Below, one piece after another: positions 1-6,075 of a stretch of 7,662 nt of DNA (position 1 is its first letter; every line of letters starts with the position of its first letter). Under the pieces are notes generated by a model. It was not told the origin of the DNA. It ran no database searches and worked only from the letters and a program-made list of their open reading frames with translations. The stretch is from assembly GCA_017556565.1 (NCBI GenBank), contig JAFYMQ010000225.1, positions 1-7,662 of the forward strand. Direction: 5' to 3'. The DNA is from Clostridia bacterium (lineage in GTDB: Bacteria > Bacillota > Clostridia > Oscillospirales > Butyricicoccaceae). A program made the position numbers and the translations under genes.

Positions 1-1050
1 GGCACCGGCTCGGGCAACACCCAGACAGACACACCCGATGACAGCGGCAGCACCGGTACACAGGATCCCGCCCCCTCTCAGAATAAGCTGAAGACTGTTT
101 CCGAGTATACCGAGCTTGTCACATTTGTGGACGAGACCGACAGTATCTCTATTGAAGATGTGACCGATGCGCTGCTCAGACAGCTTATCAACGATGCATC
201 GGCATCCGACGATACCGCCTACACCATCACCAATATAGTCTCGGTCTCCCCCGCCCTGTTCAATCACAATCAGGACACCTCCTCTGTATGCGCCGCTCCT
301 CTGAGCGCCAACGTATGGTTTGTCAGCAGTACCGCGGTAGTCGAGCACACCGGCAACCTGACCACCGACTCGGCAGGCGAGATCTTCCTGGGCGGCAGAT
401 ATATCGTCAAGATCGGCAAGATCTACACCCTCTACGAGCAGGCAGACTATGAGGCCATGGCACCCGAGGATCAGCCTTCTTTCGTATGGGGCGAGTACGA
501 CGCAAGCACCACCATTTCCAAAAACGAAATGATCCTTAGCTGCGGTGTCAAGCTTGGCATGACCTATGACAAGGTCGAGACCGTAATGGGCGGCTTTGAC
601 AGTGTGGACACCACGACAACTCCCCGCGTCAAGACTACCGTAAAAGCAGGCTACACATTCACCTTCACCCTGATAGACAGCACCAACAACTCGGCTGACG
701 ACTACGGCCTGCCTCACGACGGCAACTACTACCTGACATATGTTGTGGCTGACACCACCTGTCAGGATGAGTTCCCCCGCGGCATCAAGATCGGCGACAG
801 TATTGAGGACGTATTCACCAAGTTCCCCACCGCCAACACCAAGCTGCAGCAGTGGAAGGAGCAGCGTCTGTACGGCGCATACGAAAATACCGCCGGCAAG
901 GTCTACTGTTTCATGGAATACCGCACCAGTCTGGGCAACTACCGCATAGTGGCTCAGGACACCGGCAGAGAGCATATTGCCATCGTGTTCACCAGAGCCT
1001 CGGGTGAAGACCCCAACAAGGTCAAGAGCTTTGAGTGGTTCCTGGACTAA
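1..1050 (+). CDS. C-terminal part of a probable secreted or lipid-anchored protein with repeated GxKxG motif (5' end outside window)
   Basis: The frame is open from base 1 to the TAA at 1048-1050, so the start lies upstream of the window; the GTG at 127 is inside the frame with no ribosome binding site and is not the start. The first ~30 codons encode a low-complexity Gly/Ser/Thr/Asp/Pro linker (begins GTGSGNTQTDTPDD), the kind that joins a lipoprotein signal peptide to an extracytoplasmic domain. The rest is a beta-rich domain. Two short segments resemble each other: GVKLGMTYDKVETVMGGF (544-597) and GIKIGDSIEDVFTKFP (781-828). This G-hydrophobic-K-hydrophobic-G...V pattern recurs in clostridial extracellular proteins of unknown function and suggests an internal duplication. 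There is no catalytic motif I recognise. Surface location is inferred from the linker only, since the signal peptide is not in view. A strong terminator follows 17 bases after the stop. Confidence 0.8.
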   Translation, partial: GTGSGNTQTDTPDDSGSTGTQDPAPSQNKLKTVSEYTELVTFVDETDSISIEDVTDALLRQLINDASASDDTAYTITNIVSVSPALFNHNQDTSSVCAAPLSANVWFVSSTAVVEHTGNLTTDSAGEIFLGGRYIVKIGKIYTLYEQADYEAMAPEDQPSFVWGEYDASTTISKNEMILSCGVKLGMTYDKVETVMGGFDSVDTTTTPRVKTTVKAGYTFTFTLIDSTNNSADDYGLPHDGNYYLTYVVADTTCQDEFPRGIKIGDSIEDVFTKFPTANTKLQQWKEQRLYGAYENTAGKVYCFMEYRTSLGNYRIVAQDTGREHIAIVFTRASGEDPNKVKSFEWFLD

Positions 1051-1067
1051 AAGCCGAAACAATACCC

Positions 1068-1101
1068 AAAATCCCGACAGAGCTTCTGTCGGGATTTTTT
1101 T
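1068..1101 (+). terminator. Rho-independent terminator of the first gene
   Basis: The stem TCCCGACAGA (1072-1081) pairs perfectly with TCTGTCGGGA (1085-1094) around a 3-base loop. It is extended by A-T pairs from the flanking A and T runs and followed by seven Ts (1095-1101). It begins 17 bases after the stop codon at 1050. Confidence 0.93.
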
Positions 1102-1102
1102 G

Positions 1103-1131
1103 TTGCAGGCAGCGCCGGCATATGCTATTAT
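1103..1131 (+). promoter_or_regulatory. Sigma-A-type promoter for the DUF6199-type gene
   Basis: TTGCAG (1103-1108), a 17-base spacer and TATTAT (1126-1131) form a near-consensus promoter. A TGC just before the -10 makes it an extended -10 element. It starts right after the preceding terminator and lies about 50 bases before the ATG at 1181, giving a leader of roughly 40 bases. Confidence 0.72.
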
Positions 1132-1180
1132 AAAAATATAAGGCTGCACACTTGGAGTTATGATGGAAGGAGTTTTTTGT

Positions 1181-1393
1181 ATGGCGAAATATCTGATCCT
1201 GGCAATCGTTGTGCTTACGCTCGGTATAATCAATCTTGTAAAACCTGAGCTTGCATGGAAGCTCAAACATCTGCTCACAGTAAGAGACGGCGAGCCTACC
1301 GAGTTTTTCATCGTAAACGCGCGCATATCGGGTGTAGTACTGGTGGCTTTTTCACTGCTGGCTCTGTATTGGGCATTCTCCGGCCGCATCTGA
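1181..1393 (+). CDS. Small two-helix membrane protein, DUF6199-like
   Basis: This 70-residue protein has two predicted membrane helices (about residues 4-20 and 50-66) joined by a short polar loop. The loop carries KPELAWKL (21-28), DGEPTEFF (36-43) and ARISG (47-51). A Pro/Trp motif after helix 1, a G-E-P-[ST]-E motif and an Arg-x-x-Gly at the start of helix 2 match what I recall of the DUF6199 family of small Bacillota membrane proteins, whose function is unknown. I chose the ATG at 1181 because AAGGAG (1167-1172) sits 8 bases before it. The in-frame ATGs at 1160 and 1163 are upstream of or overlap that site and would add a non-hydrophobic tail. It has its own promoter and a terminator, so it is monocistronic. 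The family call is from memory of the pattern, not a search. Confidence 0.82.
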   Translation: MAKYLILAIVVLTLGIINLVKPELAWKLKHLLTVRDGEPTEFFIVNARISGVVLVAFSLLALYWAFSGRI

Positions 1394-1417
1394 TCCGATA
1401 ATATCAAAAATTACGTC

Positions 1418-1450
1418 AAAAAGCTCTTGCCGAAGCGGCAAGAGCATTTG
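1418..1450. terminator. Bidirectional terminator between converging genes
   Basis: GCTCTTGCCG (1423-1432) pairs perfectly with CGGCAAGAGC (1436-1445) around a 3-base loop. On the + strand a T-rich run follows (to about 1457); on the - strand five Ts follow (complement of 1418-1422). It lies between the + gene ending at 1393 and the - gene ending at 1463 and can serve both. The stem is identical to the one at 2022-2044. Confidence 0.87.
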
Positions 1451-1462
1451 TATTATTTTTTA

Positions 1463-1927
1463 TTATTCTTTGGTACTGTATTGCTCTCTGTATTCCTGAT
1501 ATGGGTCTAAAGGATCTTCAAAGAAATAGGTGGCGCATTTTTTTACAAACTCGCCCGTTTTCGTATTGTATATTGCATAGGTCTTGCCCTTCCACCAGAC
1601 GGTTTTGTCGTTGGCTTCCACCGTGACCTCACTGCCATCATCCAGCACATAGGTCAGCTTAACAACAGGCTCTCCGTCCGTCGGCGTCCTTACCGCTTCA
1701 TATCTCAGGGTTCCCAGCAGCGCTCGCGCCATATCAATGGAAAGGGTGTCCACGTACTTTCTCGTATCGCCCGGATAATCGGTATGCTCAACAATGATCT
1801 TGGTTATATCTTCCGCATCGGGCGCATCAGGGAGACGCATACCGTCATAGCGGCGAAGCGTCCTGGTGCAGACCATCAAGCAAAGCATGGCCAGAATGAA
1901 CAATTTATGACGGGTCTCCTCTTTCAC
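1463..1927 (-). CDS. Hypothetical membrane-anchored protein with a short extracytoplasmic beta-rich domain
   Basis: I do not recognise this 154-residue protein. It starts with a charged stretch (MKEETRHK), then a short hydrophobic segment (residues 9-20) that could be an uncleaved anchor; C20 is not preceded by Gly/Ala/Ser, so it is not a standard lipobox. The rest is soluble. Residues 86-120 look beta-rich (VKLTYVLDDGSEVTVEA, then VWWKGKTYAIY), like small extracytoplasmic domains seen in clostridial proteins. The C-terminus is Tyr/Glu-rich. The start is the GTG at 1927: GGAGGAGG (complement of 1936-1943) lies 8 bases before it. An in-frame ATG at 1954 would overlap that site and is less likely. 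It has its own promoter (1980-2008) and terminator (1418-1450), so it is a single-gene unit on the opposite strand from its left neighbour. Export is inferred from the N-terminus. Confidence 0.75.
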   Translation of the reverse strand: MKEETRHKLFILAMLCLMVCTRTLRRYDGMRLPDAPDAEDITKIIVEHTDYPGDTRKYVDTLSIDMARALLGTLRYEAVRTPTDGEPVVKLTYVLDDGSEVTVEANDKTVWWKGKTYAIYNTKTGEFVKKCATYFFEDPLDPYQEYREQYSTKE

Positions 1928-1979
1928 AGCAAATACCTCCTCCATCTCATGCATGTCAAACGGTCATCTGTCTATTCTT

Positions 1980-2008
1980 AGTATACACAATTCTAATAAT
2001 TCCGTCAA
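1980..2008 (-). promoter_or_regulatory. Sigma-A-type promoter for the hypothetical gene at 1463-1927
   Basis: Read on the - strand, TTGACG (2008-2003), a 17-base spacer and TATACT (1985-1980) make a near-consensus promoter. Transcription would start near 1973, giving a leader of about 45 bases before the GTG at 1927. It lies between the terminator of fakA and this gene. Confidence 0.78.
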
Positions 2009-2014
2009 CTTTTT

Positions 2015-2048
2015 AAAAAAAGCTCTTGCCGATGCGGCAAGAGCTTTT
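2015..2048 (-). terminator. Rho-independent terminator of the yloU-fakA transcript
   Basis: The stem AAAAGCTCTTGCCG (2018-2031) pairs perfectly with CGGCAAGAGCTTTT (2035-2048), with a 3-base loop. On the - strand it ends in a run of seven Ts (complement of 2015-2021). It begins 8 bases past the fakA stop codon. The core stem is the same sequence as in the hairpin at 1423-1445. Confidence 0.9.
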
Positions 2049-2056
2049 GTTCATTA

Positions 2057-3739
2057 TTATTCGACAGAGACTATGTAGGAGTAGACGGGCTGGCCGCCGG
2101 GCACGATATTGATCTCGGCATTGGGAGCGGCAGCTTTGAATGCTTCTTCCACAGTCTTGTCTGTGGAAGTGTCGGAGCCTTCACCGGAGAAGATGGTGAT
2201 AAAGCCCGACTGGCGGCTGCACATGGTCTTGGCAAGCTTTTTGGCAACGTCCTCAAAGCGGCGGCTGTTGTGGGTCAGCTTGCCTTCGCACAGGCACATA
2301 TAGTCGCCTTCACGGATTTTTTTGCCGTCAAAGTCACTGTCGCGGGCGGCAAAGGTGATCTGACCGGATGCGACAGCCTTCATAGCTTCCACCATAGCGG
2401 CTTTGTTATCCTCTGCGGCGGCTTCGGGGTCAAAGGAAATCATAGCGCTGACGCCCTGAGGAATGGTGCGGCTCTCGATAACGATGACTTCCTTATCACT
2501 GAGAGGCACGGCCTGCTGAGCAGCCATGATGATGTTCTTGTTGTTGGGCAGTACGAATACTGTCTGTGCGGGAGTTGCGTCAACTGCGCGGAGGATGTCC
2601 TCTGTAGAGGGGTTCATGGTCTGGCCGCCCTCAACAACATTGTCAACACCCAGATCGCGGAAGATACTGCACACACCCTCGCCTGCTGCAACCGAAACAA
2701 AGCCGTAGCGGTTGTCGGGAGCGGCAACGATGCGCTCGCCAAGCTTGTTTTCAAGCTCGGACTGCATCTTCTTGACGTGCTGCTCACGCATATTCTCGAC
2801 CTTGACCGAGATCAGCGCGCCGTACTTGAGACCCTCGCCCAGTGCGCGGTCGGGTGCATCGGTGTGGACGTGGACTTTGATGACGTTCTCGTCGTCAACG
2901 ACCACGACACAGTCACCAATGGAGTCCAAAAAGGCTCTCAGCTTGGAGGGGCTGCGGCGGCGGTCGCCGCGCTTGACCATAAACTCGGTGCAGTATGTAA
3001 AGGTGATCTCCTCTGTATCAAAGCTGGAGAAATCTGCAGTCTCAACGGTCATGGCAGGCATAGCGGGAGCGGCATCTTTGTTGTACAGACCGGGCTCGCC
3101 TGTCAGGCTGACAAGCATGGCCTTGAGGATGACAACGTAGCCGTAGCCGCCTGCGTCTACTACGCCGGCTTTTTTGAGGACGGGGTTCTGCTCAACAGTG
3201 TTCTCAAGCGCTTTTTCGGCGCTCTCGATAGCGTGGCGCAGAACAGCCTCTGCACTGCGGTTCTTGCGTGCAAACTTGACGGCAGACTCGGCGCTGACTC
3301 TGGAGACTGTGAGGATAGTACCCTCAGCAGGCTTCATAACTGCCTTGTATGCTGTCGCAGAGCCCTCTGCCAAAGCGTCTGCAAATGCAGCGCCGTCGAC
3401 ACTGGACTCGTTTTTGAGGACCTTTGCCATGCCCTTGAAGAGCAGGGATGTAATAACGCCCGAATTGCCGCGTGCGCCTCTGAGCAGTGCATCCGAGGTG
3501 ATCTCGCACACACGTCTGAGCGAGGGTGCCTGCACCCTGGAAAGCTCGGCTGCTGCGTTATTCAGTGTAAGCGACATATTTGTTCCTGTATCTCCGTCGG
3601 GCACAGGAAAAACATTGAGTGCATTGATAAGCTCTTTTTTGCTTTCTATTTCGGCTGCCGCTTCAAGTATCATGTCTCTCAGGGCGGTGCCGTTTATCAT
3701 AGATGCCGGCTCCTGAGAAATGCTGCTTTTAGTAGCCAA
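2057..3739 (-). CDS. fakA: Fatty acid kinase catalytic subunit FakA (DAK2-domain protein, YloV)
   Basis: FakA phosphorylates fatty acids presented by a FakB (DegV-family) binding protein, giving acyl-phosphate for phospholipid synthesis; it acts in the cytoplasm. The 560 residues match the usual length of about 550. The N-terminal DAK2 kinase domain (~14-210) shows the Mg-ATP loop NVFPVPDGDTGTNMS (42-56), GARGNSG (88-94), EGTILTVSR (139-147) and DAGGYGY (195-201). The middle domain has TYCTEF (C250) and KVHVHTD (H290, H292). These probably correspond to the Zn-binding Cys and two His that I recall for S. aureus FakA. The C-terminal domain has GGQTMNPS (371-378) and LPNNKNI (397-403), both family hallmarks. 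The start is TTG at 3739: GGGAGG (complement of 3748-3753) lies 8 bases upstream. It follows yloU by 19 bases, the usual yloU-yloV order, so they are co-transcribed. No fakB is in view, but it is commonly encoded elsewhere. Confidence 0.95.
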   Translation of the reverse strand: MATKSSISQEPASMINGTALRDMILEAAAEIESKKELINALNVFPVPDGDTGTNMSLTLNNAAAELSRVQAPSLRRVCEITSDALLRGARGNSGVITSLLFKGMAKVLKNESSVDGAAFADALAEGSATAYKAVMKPAEGTILTVSRVSAESAVKFARKNRSAEAVLRHAIESAEKALENTVEQNPVLKKAGVVDAGGYGYVVILKAMLVSLTGEPGLYNKDAAPAMPAMTVETADFSSFDTEEITFTYCTEFMVKRGDRRRSPSKLRAFLDSIGDCVVVVDDENVIKVHVHTDAPDRALGEGLKYGALISVKVENMREQHVKKMQSELENKLGERIVAAPDNRYGFVSVAAGEGVCSIFRDLGVDNVVEGGQTMNPSTEDILRAVDATPAQTVFVLPNNKNIIMAAQQAVPLSDKEVIVIESRTIPQGVSAMISFDPEAAAEDNKAAMVEAMKAVASGQITFAARDSDFDGKKIREGDYMCLCEGKLTHNSRRFEDVAKKLAKTMCSRQSGFITIFSGEGSDTSTDKTVEEAFKAAAPNAEINIVPGGQPVYSYIVSVE

Positions 3740-3758
3740 TGAGAACGCCTCCCTAAAA

Positions 3759-4106
3759 TTATGCCTTTACCGCTTCTACGAGTACTTCAACCGTACCTAC
3801 GGTTACTCCCGTGCGCTTGGTGACCATGTATTTGACTTCTTTGATGATAGAGCTGCATACAGCCTGAATGTTGACTCCGCTGAGTACAATGATCTTCAGC
3901 TGCAGCGCTACTGTTCCGTCATCCTGACAGCGCACCTTTACTCCTTTTTTGCGGGTTTCGCCTTTGAGGAGGCGCACAATGCCGTCCATCGCACCGGACG
4001 AAGCCAGCCCCTTTACCCCAAAGCAGGTGGAAGCAGTGTCACTTGCCACTATGGCAATTACGTCATTAGAGATACCTATTGTACCGAGTTCTGTTGTGAA
4101 TTGCAT
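3759..4106 (-). CDS. yloU: Asp23/Gls24 family protein, YloU type
   Basis: This is a 115-residue cytoplasmic protein of the Asp23/Gls24 (alkaline-shock) family. The N-terminal half carries the family pattern GTIGISNDVIAIVASDTAS followed by GVKGLAS, and the C-terminal half is the expected beta-alpha unit ending in a Val-rich strand (VGTVEVLVEAV). The length is normal for the short YloU branch. The role is not well defined; members associate with the membrane through partners or are linked to envelope stress, and the YloU branch is almost always next to fakA/yloV. The ATG at 4106 has AAGGGAGG (complement of 4113-4120) 6 bases upstream. Nineteen bases separate its stop from the fakA TTG, so both are read from the promoter region around 4147-4173. 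Function in lipid metabolism is inferred from this gene pairing only. Confidence 0.92.
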   Translation of the reverse strand: MQFTTELGTIGISNDVIAIVASDTASTCFGVKGLASSGAMDGIVRLLKGETRKKGVKVRCQDDGTVALQLKIIVLSGVNIQAVCSSIIKEVKYMVTKRTGVTVGTVEVLVEAVKA

Positions 4107-4146
4107 AAACTGCCTCCCTTCAATTTTGGCAACTTTTTATATACCG

Positions 4147-4173
4147 ATTATACATTATAACATACTGTTGCAA
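4147..4173 (-). promoter_or_regulatory. Probable promoter of yloU-fakA with two overlapping -10 boxes
   Basis: On the - strand there are two perfect TATAAT boxes, at 4159-4154 and 4152-4147. The first is preceded by TGT, making an extended -10. A TTGCAA (4173-4168) lies 15 bases before the second box but only 8 before the first, so the -35 assignment is unclear. The leader to the ATG at 4106 would be about 35-45 bases. Confidence 0.6.
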
Positions 4174-4191
4174 AAAATGCACGCATTTTTT
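4172..4191 (-). terminator. Weak possible terminator after pgeF
   Basis: AAAAAATG (4172-4179) can pair with CATTTTTT (4184-4191) around a 4-base loop. The stem is nearly all A-T, so it is weak. It lies 10 bases past the pgeF stop and overlaps the -35 region for yloU. Some read-through from ymdB-pgeF into yloU-fakA is therefore plausible. Confidence 0.35.
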
Positions 4192-4201
4192 TATTTTTGT
4201 A

Positions 4202-5008
4202 TCACTTTATCATTATCATGGCACCCTGAACGCCCCGCTGCTCCTTGTGTCTGCGGTGCGACCACCACAGCTCCTCACTTGTTGTGCAGCACGGGCAGAG
4301 GCTTGATACGTCTATGTTTATGGGCGATATTCCGCTGCTTGTAAGAGCAACGTAGGTGATATTTTTGAGGTCGACGTGCCACTTTTTTCCGTCCTTATAA
4401 ATATATTCGGACATATGTCTGTCGTATGCCTGAGACAGCAAAATCGGCACATCTTCGTCACATTCGAAGCATCTGCGGCAAATGCTGGGGCCTACGGCTG
4501 CAGATATATCTTTTGCCTTGCAGCCAAAAATATCAGTCATTTTTTGGATAGTTTTTTTGACTATGCCGTTGACCACGCCCCGCCAGCCTGCATGGACTAT
4601 GGCGCAGACTTTTTTCTTGTTGTCGTAGAGCATTACGACCTGACAGTCGGCAAAATACGCCGTCAGGCACAGGCCGCGCACGTCGGTGACGATGGCGTCA
4701 ACAGGCTCGCTGGGGTCATAGGGTATATACTCGCCGCGGATGACCAGAATATTGTCGGTATGCTTTTGCAGTGTGCGGACGATTTTGCTCTCGTCTGCGC
4801 CCAGCAGAGCGCCCGCGCGGCGATGATTTTCCAGCACGTTGCTCTGTGTATCCTCACTGGAAAAACGGAAGTTGAGTGAGTCGTATACGCCCCCGCTTAC
4901 GCCGCCGCGGCGTGTGAAAAAACCGTGCGCAAGGTCTCTGTAGGGTTCAAGCTGGGGCGCGGTGTAGTAGGTGATGCCGTCTTTTTCGTTTTTGCGAAGT
5001 TCTGCCAT
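4202..5008 (-). CDS. pgeF: Laccase-domain peptidoglycan editing factor PgeF (YfiH/YlmD family)
   Basis: Proteins of this family were first called polyphenol oxidases. They have purine nucleoside phosphorylase/adenosine deaminase activity, and in E. coli the homologue YfiH corrects misincorporated L-Ser in peptidoglycan precursors; they act in the cytoplasm. The 268 residues fit the family. Metal/active-site elements are in order: GFFTRRGGVS (29-38), QKHTDN with H83, YFADCQVV with C122, VHAGWRG with H139, and GPSICRRCFECDEDV (173-187). The C-terminal block is SLCPCCT...WWSHRRHKEQRG (236-259). The usual ADCxP reads ADCQV here, a minor change. The ATG at 5008 has AGGAG (complement of 5016-5020) 7 bases upstream. 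It lies 50 bases after ymdB on the same strand with no terminator between, so the two are probably one transcript. Which substrate is physiological here cannot be told from sequence. Confidence 0.94.
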   Translation of the reverse strand: MAELRKNEKDGITYYTAPQLEPYRDLAHGFFTRRGGVSGGVYDSLNFRFSSEDTQSNVLENHRRAGALLGADESKIVRTLQKHTDNILVIRGEYIPYDPSEPVDAIVTDVRGLCLTAYFADCQVVMLYDNKKKVCAIVHAGWRGVVNGIVKKTIQKMTDIFGCKAKDISAAVGPSICRRCFECDEDVPILLSQAYDRHMSEYIYKDGKKWHVDLKNITYVALTSSGISPINIDVSSLCPCCTTSEELWWSHRRHKEQRGVQGAMIMIK

Positions 5009-5058
5009 TGATAGTCTCCTCTTGATATGCCCGGAAAATATGTAAACTCAAAATATGC

Positions 5059-5820
5059 TCAGAATATCTCGACCCGCTCCGCGCTGACCGCTCTGCCGCC
5101 GTCAAGCTCGAACACAAAGCCCTGAATACGCACGTCTCTGTCCGATGCCTCAAACCGGGGTGCAAGATAGCCTCTGAAATACTGCACCGACTGCTCGACT
5201 TTTACCCCGATGACCGACTCGATACCGCCGGTCATGCCCAGATCGGTGATGTAGGCGGTGCCTTTTGGCAATACGCAGGCATCTGCCGTGGGGATGTGGG
5301 TGTGGGTGCCCCACACGGCCGCCGCTCTGCCGTCAAGATAATAGCCGAGGGCGCGCTTTTCGCTGGTGGACTCGGCATGAAAATCAAACAAAAACAGATC
5401 TGCCGACACGTCTTTGAGGATCTTGTCGGCTGCCGCAAAGGGGCAAGAAGCGTGAAAATCCATATTGTGTCTGCCGATCAGGTTGGCAACACAGACCCGA
5501 TACGCGCCTGCGTCCACCACCGTATAGCCGTTGCCCGGCAGCGCCGAGTGCAGGTTATAAGGGCGGATTATATCCCTCCGCTCGTCCAGATAGTCGCAGA
5601 TCTGCCGATTGGCAAAGGTATGGTTGCCCAAAGTTATAACATCGGCGCCCGCATAGAATATCTCGTCGGCAAGCTCGGGAGAGATGCCTCTGCCGCAGGC
5701 GTTTTCGCCGTTGACCACTGTAAGATCGGCGCCGGTGGATTTTTTGAGTTGGCGGAGCTTTGTGCGCAGTATATCGACGCCGGGTTTGCCGCATACGTCG
5801 CCTATTGCCAATATTTTCAC
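5059..5820 (-). CDS. ymdB: YmdB family metallophosphoesterase (cyclic nucleotide phosphodiesterase)
   Basis: YmdB is a two-metal phosphodiesterase acting on 2',3'-cyclic (and in some reports 3',5'-cyclic) nucleotides; in Bacillus subtilis it affects the choice between motility and biofilm. With the start used here it has 253 residues, as usual. Metal ligands are all present: GDVCGKPG (D8), NGEN (E39, N40), GNHTF (N66, H67), DFHAE (H148), GTHTHIPTAD (H173, H175), followed by ITDLGMTGG. I place the start at the GTG at 5820. AAGGAG abuts the upstream ATG at 5829 with no spacing, which is unfavourable, but sits 9 bases before the GTG. The resulting N-terminus MKILAIGDV puts the catalytic residues at D8/E39/N40, the B. 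subtilis numbering as I recall it. It is the first gene of a probable ymdB-pgeF operon read from a promoter at 5852-5880 that interleaves with the tRNA promoter. Confidence 0.94.
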   Translation of the reverse strand: MKILAIGDVCGKPGVDILRTKLRQLKKSTGADLTVVNGENACGRGISPELADEIFYAGADVITLGNHTFANRQICDYLDERRDIIRPYNLHSALPGNGYTVVDAGAYRVCVANLIGRHNMDFHASCPFAAADKILKDVSADLFLFDFHAESTSEKRALGYYLDGRAAAVWGTHTHIPTADACVLPKGTAYITDLGMTGGIESVIGVKVEQSVQYFRGYLAPRFEASDRDVRIQGFVFELDGGRAVSAERVEIF

Positions 5821-5839
5821 GTCTGCCATCTCCTTTCTA

Positions 5840-5868
5840 TTGACAATTCATATTTTAACAGATAAAAT
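5840..5868 (+). promoter_or_regulatory. Promoter of the tRNA-Arg gene
   Basis: A perfect TTGACA (5840-5845), a 17-base spacer and TAAAAT (5863-5868) give a strong sigma-A promoter. The start site would fall near 5875, leaving a 5' leader of about 36 bases before the tRNA at 5911. It is interleaved with the ymdB promoter on the other strand. Confidence 0.78.
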
Positions 5869-5880
5869 GAATATTTGCAA
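5852..5880 (-). promoter_or_regulatory. Promoter of ymdB-pgeF
   Basis: On the - strand TTGCAA (5880-5875), a 17-base spacer and TAAAAT (5857-5852) are seen, with TGT before the -10 (extended -10). The start site would fall near 5845, about 25 bases before the GTG at 5820. Confidence 0.76.
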
Positions 5881-5910
5881 GGATGCAAACCACTTATACA
5901 CACTATATAT

Positions 5911-5987
5911 GCGCCCGTAGCTCAGCAGGATAGAGCGTTCGCCTCCTAAGCGAAAGGCCGCGCGTTCGAATCGCGCCGGGCGTGCCA
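5911..5987 (+). tRNA. tRNA-Arg (anticodon CCU), CCA encoded
   Basis: A complete cloverleaf can be drawn. The acceptor stem GCGCCCG (5911-5917) pairs with CGGGCGT (5977-5983), with G-U as the outermost pair. The D arm begins GCTC...GAGC. The anticodon stem TTCGC/GCGAA encloses the loop CTCCTAA (5943-5949), so the anticodon is CCT (5945-5947), which reads AGG. The T arm is GCGCG-TTCGAAT-CGCGC. The discriminator is G5984, and CCA is encoded (5985-5987). Total length is 77 bases with CCA. It is a single tRNA unit with its own promoter and terminator. Confidence 0.97.
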
Positions 5988-5995
5988 AAAAGCAG

Positions 5996-6022
5996 ACGAC
6001 AAGTTCAGGCTTGTCGTTTTTT
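5996..6022 (+). terminator. Terminator of the tRNA-Arg transcript
   Basis: ACGACAAG (5996-6003) pairs with CTTGTCGT (6010-6017) across a 6-base loop, followed by a run of six Ts (6017-6022). It begins 9 bases after the tRNA CCA end. Confidence 0.88.
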
Positions 6023-6046
6023 ATTTGTATGGGATTGCGGTTTTCA

Positions 6047-6075
6047 TTGATTTTGCCGCAAAAGCGCCGTATAAT
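6047..6075 (+). promoter_or_regulatory. Promoter of the Card1-like nuclease gene
   Basis: TTGATT (6047-6052), a 17-base spacer and a perfect TATAAT (6070-6075) lie 27 bases before the ATG at 6103. A short inverted repeat, TTGCGG (6035-6040) and CCGCAA (6056-6061), brackets the -35 box and could be an operator. The promoter shows that the nuclease gene has its own start of transcription after the tRNA terminator. Confidence 0.75.

Noticed and set aside
127..1050. GTG at 127 as the start of the first gene
   Set aside because: The frame is open to base 1, there is no ribosome binding site before 127, and the upstream codons form a typical lipoprotein linker.
1463..1954. ATG at 1954 as start of the hypothetical - strand gene
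   Set aside because: The GGAGGAGG at 1936-1943 would then lie inside the gene, and it is ideally spaced for the GTG at 1927.
2270..3742. A 490-codon open frame on the + strand opposite fakA
   Set aside because: It is antisense to a clear fakA. The predicted protein is Cys/His/Ala-rich low-quality sequence with no family signature, and the open frame follows from codon bias on the real strand.
5875..5909. TTGCAA with TATACA or TATATA as the tRNA promoter
   Set aside because: Spacing is 14 bases to TATACA, and the TATATA abuts the mature tRNA 5' end; the TTGACA-17-TAAAAT pair at 5840-5868 is far better.
5911..5987. tRNA-Arg as the attachment site of an integrated element carrying the nuclease gene
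   Set aside because: No integrase and no repeated copy of the tRNA 3' end is visible to the right within the window; the right boundary may lie outside, so this cannot be supported.
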